Origin: Flavobacteriaceae bacterium
GTDB lineage: Bacteria; Bacteroidota; Bacteroidia; Flavobacteriales; Flavobacteriaceae
NCBI GenBank assembly: GCA_023141985.1
Contig: JAGLKH010000188.1
Coordinates: 1-9,561 of the forward strand
Reading direction: 5' to 3'
Length of the DNA: 9,561 nucleotides
Below, in pieces: positions 1 through 5,125 of this stretch (its first letter is position 1; each line of letters opens with the position of its first letter). A program made the position numbers and the translations under genes. The notes under the pieces are model-generated. The model did not search any database and was not told where the DNA came from. It saw nothing but the letters and a program-made list of their open reading frames with translations.

Positions 1-2
1 AA

Positions 3-110
3 AATGAAATAACAGACGCACAAAGAAAAAGACTCATAAATATTGCCGGAAAATGCCCGGTTGTAAAGATGGTTAAAAGTGAAACGATGATAGAGACAAC
101 AATTAATTAA
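3..110 (+). CDS. OsmC-like family protein, C-terminal fragment
   Basis: This is the last 35 codons of a gene that begins before the window; it stops at TAA 108-110. The fragment contains an Arg-Leu-Ile-x-Ile-Ala-x-x-Cys-Pro-Val block (about residues 10-20 of the fragment), followed by a short strand ending in Glu-Thr-Thr-Ile-Asn. That layout matches the end of OsmC/Ohr-fold proteins, where the Cys in the KCPV motif is the second of the two reactive cysteines that reduce organic hydroperoxides. The first cysteine and the substrate-binding arginine lie outside the window, so the peroxidase activity cannot be confirmed; some OsmC-like (YhfA-type) proteins have other roles. The next gene starts only 6 bp downstream on the same strand, so it probably heads or belongs to the stress operon that follows. 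Confidence 0.75.
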   Translation, partial: NEITDAQRKRLINIAGKCPVVKMVKSETMIETTIN

Positions 111-116
111 AAAGTA

Positions 117-647
117 ATGAAAAAAATAATTGTCTTTGCTGGTAGCAATAGTAAAAGCTCAATAAACAAGCAATTGGCTGTTTATGCTGCTAGCCAAATT
201 AATGAAATTAAACAAATAGTTTTAGATTTAAATGATTTTGAATTGCCTATATATAGTATTGATTACGAAATGGAATATGGTATACCGGAAAATGCTCAAA
301 AATTCTTAGATGAGATAAGATCATCAGATGGCATAGTATTGTCATTAGCAGAACATAATGGTGCATATTCCGCGGTGTTTAAAAACGTAATCGATTGGAT
401 GTCGAGAATAGATGGAAAACTTTGGAATGAAAAACCTATGTTATTAATGGCAACATCGCCAGGTGGTAGAGGTGGTGCTACAGTTATAGAGATTGCTAAA
501 GGACGTTTCCCATTTATGGGCGGAAACATAGTTGCAGATTTTTCCTTACCTTCATTTGGTCAAAATTTTTCTGAAGCAGGCATTGTAGATGCCGTTTTAA
601 AACAAAACTTAGATGTCGTTATCTCTAATTTTGAAAAAGCCATTTAG
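117..647 (+). CDS. NAD(P)H-dependent FMN reductase family protein (flavodoxin-like quinone/FMN reductase)
   Basis: The 176-residue protein has the length and motifs of the NADPH-dependent FMN reductase family (ChrR/YieF/SsuE group), cytosolic enzymes that use bound FMN to pass electrons from NAD(P)H to quinones, metals or azo compounds. Visible marks are the FMN phosphate loop Ala-Gly-Ser-Asn-Ser near residues 8-12 after a first beta strand, the family block Glu-His-Asn-Gly-x-Tyr...Phe-Lys-Asn-x-Ile-Asp-Trp at 79-94 (usually E-Y-N-x-S-x-P-G-x-L-K-N-x-I-D-W), and the glycine-rich Thr-Ser-Pro-Gly-Gly-Arg-Gly-Gly loop at 113-120 that packs on the isoalloxazine ring. The ATG at 117 is 6 bp after the OsmC-like stop and places the first beta strand right at the N-terminus, as is usual. 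The CDGSH gene follows 25 bp on. Substrate is unknown; the neighbours suggest quinone or electrophile detoxification. Confidence 0.88.
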   Translation: MKKIIVFAGSNSKSSINKQLAVYAASQINEIKQIVLDLNDFELPIYSIDYEMEYGIPENAQKFLDEIRSSDGIVLSLAEHNGAYSAVFKNVIDWMSRIDGKLWNEKPMLLMATSPGGRGGATVIEIAKGRFPFMGGNIVADFSLPSFGQNFSEAGIVDAVLKQNLDVVISNFEKAI

Positions 648-672
648 TAAATAACAAAAAAACACTAAAGAA

Positions 673-861
673 ATGAAAACAGAAACTAAAGTAGAAGTAT
701 TAGAAAATGGACCATTAGTAGTTCACGGAACTCTAGAGATTATAAGTTCTAGTGGCGAAAAGAAAATCAGAGAAAACAAAACAGCATTTTGTAGATGTGG
801 TGTATCACAAAATAAACCATATTGTGATGGTGCTCATAGAAATGCTGAATTTAAAGGCTAA
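673..861 (+). CDS. CDGSH-type iron-sulfur protein
   Basis: The 62-residue protein carries one complete CDGSH motif, C-x-C-x2-S-x3-P-x-C-D-G-A-H, with Cys40, Cys42, Cys51 and His55 as the expected three-Cys one-His ligands of a [2Fe-2S] cluster. In this family (mitoNEET and bacterial homologues) the cluster is redox active and labile, with roles in electron or cluster transfer and oxidative stress. There is no signal peptide or membrane segment, so it should be a small soluble cytosolic protein. Alanine replaces Ser in CDGSH, a common allowed variant. The N-terminal 35 residues form a short beta-rich part typical of single-domain bacterial members. The MarR gene begins 3 bp after its stop, which points to cotranscription and probably coupled translation. 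Confidence 0.9.
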   Translation: MKTETKVEVLENGPLVVHGTLEIISSSGEKKIRENKTAFCRCGVSQNKPYCDGAHRNAEFKG

Positions 862-864
862 TTA

Positions 865-1302
865 ATGGGAGACATTTCTAGAGATATCAATTCTAAGTTT
901 GCTAATAATAAAATAAAAGCATCTTTAAATATTATTTATACAGCAAATTGGATTAATAGCCATCAAAATAAGTTTTTTAAGCCTTATGGTATTTCTCCTC
1001 AGCAATACAATATTTTAAGAATATTAAAAGGTGCTAATAAGCCTTTAAAAGTGCAAACTATTAAAGATAGAATGTTAGAACGCTCTCCAAACGCAACACG
1101 TTTAATGGACAAATTATGTATTAAAAATTTAATAGAGCGTATTTCTTGTCCAGATGATAGAAGAGTAGTACACATCAATATTACAAAAAAAGGAATCAAA
1201 TTATTAAATAAAATTTGCAAACATTTAAAAAAGGATATGTTAGAAAACTTAAGTGAAGAGGAAGCCATTCAATTAAGTGATTTGCTTGATAAAATTAGAT
1301 AA
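865..1302 (+). CDS. MarR family winged helix-turn-helix regulator
   Basis: At 145 residues this is a normal-sized MarR dimer subunit. The helix-turn-helix lies at about residues 62-91 (Val-Gln-Thr-Ile-Lys-Asp-Arg through Leu-Met-Asp-Lys-Leu), and the wing is marked by Asp97-Asp98-Arg99-Arg100 followed by Val-Val-His-Ile-x-Ile-Thr-Lys-Lys-Gly, the family's most conserved block. The terminal helices (about 15-40 and 111-145) would form the dimer interface. Cysteines are at 85, 95 and 118; the N-terminal reactive Cys of OhrR-type sensors is absent, so if it senses oxidants or electrophiles it does so differently, possibly through Cys95 beside the wing. It sits inside the redox operon, 3 bp after the CDGSH gene and 13 bp before pirin, which suggests it represses its own operon; the operator would lie upstream of the window. 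The ligand is unknown. Confidence 0.9.
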   Translation: MGDISRDINSKFANNKIKASLNIIYTANWINSHQNKFFKPYGISPQQYNILRILKGANKPLKVQTIKDRMLERSPNATRLMDKLCIKNLIERISCPDDRRVVHINITKKGIKLLNKICKHLKKDMLENLSEEEAIQLSDLLDKIR

Positions 1303-1315
1303 TAAAGATAAGTAA

Positions 1316-2032
1316 ATGAATACTGTATTACACAAAGCAAAAGATAGAGGTTTTGCTAATCATGGATGGTTACAAGCAAATCATTCATTTAGTTTTGCTA
1401 ATTATTATAATCCTGAAAAAATACATTTCGGTGCTTTACGCGTCTTGAATGATGATATTATTACACCTAAAATGGGATTTGGAACACATCCGCATAACAA
1501 TATGGAAATAATCACAATTCCTTTAAAAGGAGTGTTAAAACATAGGGATTCTATGCATAATGAATGGCAATCTGTTTTGCCAGGAGAAGTCCAGGTAATG
1601 TCTGCTGGAACTGGAGTTGAACATTCAGAGATTAATGGCTCTACGGAAGAACATTTAAGTTTATTTCAAATTTGGGTGATTCCTAATAAAGAAGATGTTG
1701 TACCACGTTATGAGCAAAAACATTTTGAAGATGTAGAAAGAAAAAACATGCTACAAACATTGGTGACATCTATTGATGAAAATCATGAGGGAAGTTTAAA
1801 AATTCATCAGGATGCTATGATTTCTCGTATTGATTTAGAAAAGCATAAGTTTAGTTATAAGCTTAAAAGCAAAAATCATGGTGTTTTTGTTATGAATATT
1901 TATGGCAATGTTTCAATTGAAAATGAAATTATTAGGACTCGTGATGCTATTGCAATTTCAGAAACTGATAGCTTTACTGTAACATCAAATGATGATTCTG
2001 CACTATTATTTATTGAGGTTCCAATGTTATAA
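1316..2032 (+). CDS. Pirin family protein (cupin-fold, YhaK-like)
   Basis: The 238-residue product has the two-cupin pirin layout. The N-terminal cupin keeps the metal site: His58 and His60 in Gly-Thr-His-Pro-His, and His103 with Glu105 in Gly-Thr-Gly-Val-Glu-His-Ser-Glu. These correspond to the Fe-binding His56, His58, His101 and Glu103 of characterised pirins. The opening residues (Lys-Asp-Arg-Gly, then His-Gly-Trp-Leu and His-Ser-Phe-Ser-Phe) are also typical. Some bacterial pirins have quercetin 2,3-dioxygenase activity and others act as redox-sensitive partners of enzymes or regulators; sequence alone does not choose between these. The C-terminal cupin is less conserved and lacks an obvious metal site. 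It is the last gene of the run: a hairpin with a T run follows at 2102-2127. Confidence 0.9.
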   Translation: MNTVLHKAKDRGFANHGWLQANHSFSFANYYNPEKIHFGALRVLNDDIITPKMGFGTHPHNNMEIITIPLKGVLKHRDSMHNEWQSVLPGEVQVMSAGTGVEHSEINGSTEEHLSLFQIWVIPNKEDVVPRYEQKHFEDVERKNMLQTLVTSIDENHEGSLKIHQDAMISRIDLEKHKFSYKLKSKNHGVFVMNIYGNVSIENEIIRTRDAIAISETDSFTVTSNDDSALLFIEVPML

Positions 2033-2094
2033 ATAAAATATATTAGATGAATTGAAGTGTTAAGCATTCAAAAAAACCGATATTTGTGTTTCAT

Positions 2095-2127
2095 TTTGCG
2101 CAAAGGATAGTAGTGGCATCCTTTTTT
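2095..2127 (+). terminator. Hairpin with T run after the pirin gene, terminator-like
   Basis: AAAGGAT (2102-2108) pairs with ATCCTTT (2118-2124) around a 9-nt loop, and the run of T continues to 2127, so it could terminate the OsmC-to-pirin transcript about 70 bp after the pirin stop. A 10-bp palindrome TTTGCGCAAA (2095-2104) overlaps the left arm. The long loop and modest stem make it weaker than a classic intrinsic terminator, and it may instead be the first stem of the larger element noted at 2095-2233. Confidence 0.5.
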
Positions 2128-2233
2128 ATGTAGAATTTAGTTTCACCTTTTTTTGAAACATCTTGTTTGAGCATAAAAAAGATATAACGAATAGCCTGGT
2201 TCTCCAAAGTCCTGACGAAGGAGAATGCGTCCA
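2095..2233 (+). other. Candidate dispersed structured intergenic element
   Basis: The stretch begins with the GGATAGTAGTGGCATCC hairpin (2105-2121) and ends with a second inverted repeat, TTCTCC (2200-2205) against GGAGAA (2220-2225), flanked by GATATAACGAATAGCC before and ATGCGTCC after. Both halves resemble sequences I associate with recurrent intergenic elements in flavobacterial genomes, but that is recollection and was not checked. It may be a mobile or repetitive element, a structured RNA, or part of the leader of the small membrane protein gene, whose ATG comes 15 bp later. No convincing coding frame covers it. Confidence 0.35.
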
Positions 2234-2247
2234 AAAACTAATTAATT

Positions 2248-2430
2248 ATGTCAATGAATAAAAACACAGTGTTGGCTTGGGCTACCACAATTATGATTTT
2301 AGTAGGATTAGGATTAATTGCTCTGGGAGCATTTCGATACGACGAAATAGCCGGTTGGGGATTTGCAGCGGTAGGCATTGGCTTTTTTGCGATAGCTTGG
2401 GTGTTTAATGCTTTAAAGGGAAGAGTTTAG
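2248..2430 (+). CDS. Small two-helix membrane protein (CAL67264-type family)
   Basis: The 60-residue protein is almost entirely hydrophobic, with two membrane segments at about residues 6-28 and 35-57. They are joined by a short polar turn (Arg-Tyr-Asp-Glu-Ile) and end with Lys-Gly-Arg-Val. Both segments are rich in glycine and alanine, which allows close helix packing. I recognise it as resembling the small flavobacterial family annotated as CAL67264 family membrane protein, whose function is unknown; the match is from memory. A second ATG lies two codons in (2254) and could be the true start. It precedes ettA on the same strand with a 167-bp gap. A hairpin pin suggests charged C-terminus in the cytosol by the positive-inside rule, which is inference. 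Confidence 0.8.
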   Translation: MSMNKNTVLAWATTIMILVGLGLIALGAFRYDEIAGWGFAAVGIGFFAIAWVFNALKGRV

Positions 2431-2466
2431 CGATTTACGATTGAAGATTTACGATTTTAGATTTAA
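2431..2466. repeat. GATTTACGATT direct repeats
   Basis: GATTTACGATT occurs exactly at 2432-2442 and 2446-2456, and a shortened GATTTA follows at 2460-2465. The repeats start immediately after the stop of the small membrane protein gene. They look like a decayed low-complexity tract of a kind I recall from other flavobacterial intergenic regions. No function is evident. Confidence 0.6.
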
Positions 2467-2494
2467 GAAGTCAACCAATAAAATTTATACAAAA

Positions 2495-2530
2495 CCTTTT
2501 GCATCTTTATGTCTTTGAGTTTTTGCAAAA
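2495..2530. repeat. Degenerate CTTTGxxTCTTTG-type intergenic repeat
   Basis: The stretch from 2495 contains three spaced copies of a roughly 8 to 9-base unit: CTTTTGCAT, CTTTATGT and CTTTGAGT, ending in TTTTGCAAAA. It resembles degenerate copies of a CTTTGCGT-type tandem tract that I recall from Bacteroidota intergenic DNA. One of its TTTG copies (2514-2517) could also serve as a promoter -33 element for ettA. Confidence 0.4.
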
Positions 2531-2547
2531 AAAGATTAATAATTTTG
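2514..2547 (+). promoter_or_regulatory. Candidate promoter of ettA
   Basis: TAATTTTG at 2540-2547 fits the Bacteroidota -7 consensus TAnnTTTG exactly. A TTTG lies 22 bp upstream at 2514-2517, slightly farther than the usual spacing of about 19. Transcription would begin near 2551 and leave a leader of about 47 nt before the ATG at 2598. The element lies within repetitive DNA, which lowers confidence. Confidence 0.4.
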
Positions 2548-2555
2548 TCTACTTC

Positions 2556-2591
2556 CCCAATAACTACTTATAACCCAATAACTAATAACTA
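2556..2591. repeat. CCCAATAACTA direct repeats in the ettA leader
   Basis: CCCAATAACTA occurs exactly at 2556-2566 and 2574-2584, and a further AATAACTA sits at 2584-2591, just ahead of the ettA start codon. If the promoter at 2514-2547 is right, these repeats form most of the ettA 5' untranslated region. They are unstructured, AC-rich and G-free, which could favour ribosome access in a phylum that rarely uses Shine-Dalgarno pairing; that is inference. Confidence 0.55.
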
Positions 2592-2597
2592 CAAAAA

Positions 2598-4289
2598 ATG
2601 AGTGACGAAAAAAAGGTAATCTTTTCAATGTCTGGTTTAACCAAGACATTTCCAGGGGCTAACACTCCAGTTTTAAAAAACATTTATTTAAGTTTCTTTT
2701 ATGGTGCTAAAATTGGAATTTTAGGACTTAATGGTTCAGGTAAGTCAACATTATTAAAGATAATTGCCGGTGTTGATAAAAATTATCAAGGAGATGTTAC
2801 ATTTTTACAAGATTATTCTGTTGGTATGTTGGAGCAAGAACCACAGCTTGATGAACATAAAACCGTTATGGAAGTAGTTCGAGAAGGTGCTGCTGAAACG
2901 GTTGCCATTCTTGATGAATATAATAAGATAAACGACATGTTTGGCTTGGAAGAAGTGTATTCTGATGCTGATAAAATGCAAAAATTAATGGACAGGCAAG
3001 CTGTGCTTCAAGATGAAATTGATGCTGCAGGAGCTTGGGAATTAGATACCAAATTAGAAATTGCCATGGATGCTTTGCGTACTCCTGATGGAGATAAAAA
3101 GATTAGTGTGTTATCAGGAGGAGAGCGTCGTCGTGTTGCCTTATGTAGATTATTATTGCAAGAACCAGACGTATTGCTATTGGATGAGCCTACTAACCAT
3201 TTAGATGCAGAATCTGTACATTGGTTGGAGCATCATTTAGCACAATATAAAGGCACTATCATTGCAGTAACTCATGATAGATACTTTTTAGATAATGTGG
3301 CTGGTTGGATTTTGGAATTAGATAGAGGAGAAGGGATTCCCTGGAAAGGGAATTACTCGTCGTGGTTAGACCAAAAATCGAAACGAATGGCTCAGGAAGG
3401 TAAAGTAGCTTCTAAAAGACAAAAAACGTTAGAGCGTGAGCTGGAATGGGTTCGTCAAGGTGCCAAAGGTCGTCAAACCAAGCAAAAAGCCCGTTTGAAG
3501 AACTATGATAAATTAATGAGTCAAGACCAAAAGCAATTAGATGAAAAGTTGGAAATATATATTCCAAATGGACCACGTTTAGGAACCAATGTTATTGAAG
3601 CCATTGGTGTAAGTAAAGGTTATGAAGATAAATTATTATATGACGATTTAAATTTTAACCTTCCACAAGCAGGAATTGTTGGTATTATTGGTCCAAATGG
3701 AGCAGGTAAAACAACCATTTTTAGAATGATAATGGGAGAAGAAACACCCGATAAAGGAGCGTTTAAAGTAGGTGATACCGCCAAAATCGCTTATGTAGAT
3801 CAAGCGCATTCTAATATCGATCCTGAAATGTCGATTTGGCAAAACTTTAGTGATGAGCAAGAACTCATTATGATGGGAGGAAGGCAAGTAAATTCACGTG
3901 CATATTTAAGTCGATTTAATTTTAGTGGTAGTGAACAAAATAAGAAAGTAAAACTGCTTTCTGGCGGTGAACGTAATCGATTACATTTGGCAATGACTTT
4001 AAAGGAGGAAGGCAATGTATTACTTTTAGATGAGCCTACTAATGATCTTGACGTTAATACTTTACGTGCTTTAGAAGAAGGCCTGGAAAACTTTGCAGGC
4101 TGCGCTGTAGTCATCTCTCACGACAGATGGTTTTTAGATAGAATATGTACACACATTCTTGCTTTTGAGGGTAATTCTCAAGTGTATTTTTTTGAAGGCT
4201 CTTTCTCTGATTATGAAGAAAATAAAAAGAAACGTTTAGGAGGTGATTTAATGCCTAAACGTATAAAATATAAGAAGTTAATTCGATAA
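2598..4289 (+). CDS. ettA: Energy-dependent translational throttle protein EttA (ABC-F ATPase)
   Basis: This 563-residue protein has two ABC ATPase domains and no membrane domain, the ABC-F layout. EttA binds the ribosomal E site and regulates early elongation according to ATP/ADP levels. Domain 1 shows Walker A G43-LNGSGKST-51, signature LSGGE at 172-176, Walker B ending D196-E197, and the H-loop Thr-His226-Asp. Domain 2 shows Walker A G365-PNGAGKTT-373, signature LSGGE at 454-458, Walker B ending D478-E479, and Ser-His508-Asp. Both sites are complete. The linker at about 245-325 is rich in Lys and Arg (Glu-Trp-Val-Arg-Gln-Gly-Ala-Lys-Gly-Arg-Gln-Thr-Lys), matching the P-site tRNA interaction motif of EttA. 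The tail, ending Pro-Lys-Arg-Ile-Lys-Tyr-Lys-x-Leu, is also typical of EttA rather than other ABC-F members. Its stop lies 4 bp from the stop of the convergent gene. Confidence 0.95.
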   Translation: MSDEKKVIFSMSGLTKTFPGANTPVLKNIYLSFFYGAKIGILGLNGSGKSTLLKIIAGVDKNYQGDVTFLQDYSVGMLEQEPQLDEHKTVMEVVREGAAETVAILDEYNKINDMFGLEEVYSDADKMQKLMDRQAVLQDEIDAAGAWELDTKLEIAMDALRTPDGDKKISVLSGGERRRVALCRLLLQEPDVLLLDEPTNHLDAESVHWLEHHLAQYKGTIIAVTHDRYFLDNVAGWILELDRGEGIPWKGNYSSWLDQKSKRMAQEGKVASKRQKTLERELEWVRQGAKGRQTKQKARLKNYDKLMSQDQKQLDEKLEIYIPNGPRLGTNVIEAIGVSKGYEDKLLYDDLNFNLPQAGIVGIIGPNGAGKTTIFRMIMGEETPDKGAFKVGDTAKIAYVDQAHSNIDPEMSIWQNFSDEQELIMMGGRQVNSRAYLSRFNFSGSEQNKKVKLLSGGERNRLHLAMTLKEEGNVLLLDEPTNDLDVNTLRALEEGLENFAGCAVVISHDRWFLDRICTHILAFEGNSQVYFFEGSFSDYEENKKKRLGGDLMPKRIKYKKLIR

Positions 4290-4293
4290 TATT

Positions 4294-4536
4294 CTAATAA
4301 TGATCGTATAAATGTCCTTCGGTAAAGTCTTTGTAAACTTTGTTATCTTCTTCCGATTGTAAATTAGAGATATTACTTAATCGTTTATTCTCAGCTTTGA
4401 GTGTAAAAAATCTTCTAACTCCTAACAGCAATAATACAAGAAAGATAAATATTGTTATTGACAACATTACTACAAGGTTAATCTGCTCAATTAAAAAAAA
4501 TGAATGAATAGTCGTTGGTAATAAATTATACAACAT
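4294..4536 (-). CDS. Small single-pass membrane protein of unknown function
   Basis: The 80-residue product has one membrane segment at about residues 19-41, followed by Arg41-Arg42 and a polar, charged tail of about 38 residues that ends in Phe-Thr-Glu-Gly-His-Leu-Tyr-Asp-His-Tyr. The basic residues just after the helix predict a cytosolic tail. I do not recognise a named family. A good promoter at 4568-4597 would start transcription about 28 nt before this ATG, which supports this start over the internal Met24. It also supports the gene being real, as does the tight convergence with ettA (4-bp gap). Cytochrome-oxidase accessory proteins can look like this, but nothing specific supports that. 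Confidence 0.7.
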   Translation of the reverse strand: MLYNLLPTTIHSFFLIEQINLVVMLSITIFIFLVLLLLGVRRFFTLKAENKRLSNISNLQSEEDNKVYKDFTEGHLYDHY

Positions 4537-4567
4537 GATAGGCCATGATTTGGGGTTAATAGCATAA

Positions 4568-4597
4568 CAAATATACTACTTTTATTTAAAAAAACAA
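4568..4597 (-). promoter_or_regulatory. Promoter of the small membrane protein gene
   Basis: Read on the minus strand, TTG (4597-4595) is followed after exactly 19 bp by TATATTTG (4575-4568), a full match to the Bacteroidota TTG-N19-TAnnTTTG promoter. The start site would be near 4564, about 28 nt upstream of the ATG at 4536. This is the best promoter match in the window. Confidence 0.7.
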
Positions 4598-4615
4598 TAA
4601 TATTATGATATTATT
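4588..4615 (-). terminator. AT-only hairpin with T run after the GNAT gene
   Basis: On the minus strand AATAATAT and ATATTATT (4615-4608 and 4603-4596) form an 8-bp stem around CATA, followed by G and seven T (4595-4588). It would end the HutG-like/GNAT transcript about 43 bp after the GNAT stop. The stem has no G-C pair, so it would be weak. It overlaps the -33 element of the next promoter. Confidence 0.3.
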
Positions 4616-4657
4616 TGTTTGAATACCAGTATAATAGCTGTAGTTAAAAAGTATTAT

Positions 4658-5125
4658 TTAAGTCAAAATCAATTCCATCTTAATATTACTTCTTAAGTAT
4701 GGCGAGTTAGTTTCTAAAGGCAATTCTACAAAACCATATTTTTTATAAATATAAATTGCATTTTCTAATTTTGTATTTGAGTATAGCATTAGTGCTTTAA
4801 AATGATTTTGCTTTCCAAAATCTATACAATGCTGCAGGAGTTTTTGTCCAATTTTTAATCCTCTATGCCCTGGAGAAACAGCCATTTTAGTGAGTTCTAA
4901 AATCTTTTTGTCTTGTGTAGGCATTAGAGCAACAGTACCTACGATAGAATTATTAAGTTTTGCAAAAAAAATATAACCTCCTTTATTAATAATATAGTTT
5001 TGAGGTTTACTTAATACTTCTTCATCGTAATCTTCTACAAAAAAAAAGGTTTTCAGCCATTCAATGTTTAGATTATAGAAATCTATTGCATATTTATTAT
5101 TGAAAGTAATAATATTAATTTCCAT
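4658..5125 (-). CDS. GNAT family N-acetyltransferase
   Basis: The 155-residue protein has the GNAT fold signature. Beta 4 (about residues 73-83, Ile-Leu-Glu-Leu-Thr-Lys-Met-Ala-Val) leads into the acetyl-CoA pyrophosphate loop Ser-Pro-Gly-His-Arg88-Gly-Leu-Lys-Ile-Gly93, then helix 3. The late motif Tyr-Lys-Lys-Tyr-Gly-Phe (about 127-132) is the usual end of the CoA-binding half. Lys91 replaces the more common Gly in RGxGIG, a variant seen in the family. The acceptor substrate cannot be read from sequence: amino acid, small amine or protein are all possible. Its ATG lies inside the last codons of the HutG-like gene (11-bp overlap, different frame), so translation is probably coupled and the two products may work together. 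Confidence 0.88.
   Translation of the reverse strand: MEINIITFNNKYAIDFYNLNIEWLKTFFFVEDYDEEVLSKPQNYIINKGGYIFFAKLNNSIVGTVALMPTQDKKILELTKMAVSPGHRGLKIGQKLLQHCIDFGKQNHFKALMLYSNTKLENAIYIYKKYGFVELPLETNSPYLRSNIKMELILT

Noticed and set aside
296..529. Open frame on the minus strand inside the FMN reductase gene
   Set aside because: It lies wholly antisense to a well-supported gene, shows no family motif, and its composition is that of the reverse of the real protein.
865..1302. Assigning the MarR protein as OhrR because of the neighbouring OsmC-like gene
   Set aside because: The N-terminal reactive cysteine that defines OhrR-type sensing is missing; cysteines are only at 85, 95 and 118.
2431..2591. 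CRISPR array from the repeated units
   Set aside because: The units are 11 bp or less, with spacers of irregular and very short length; nothing resembles repeat-spacer architecture.
3648..4114. Two overlapping minus-strand frames inside ettA
   Set aside because: They are antisense to the second ABC domain of EttA, whose motifs are complete; the translations show no domain.
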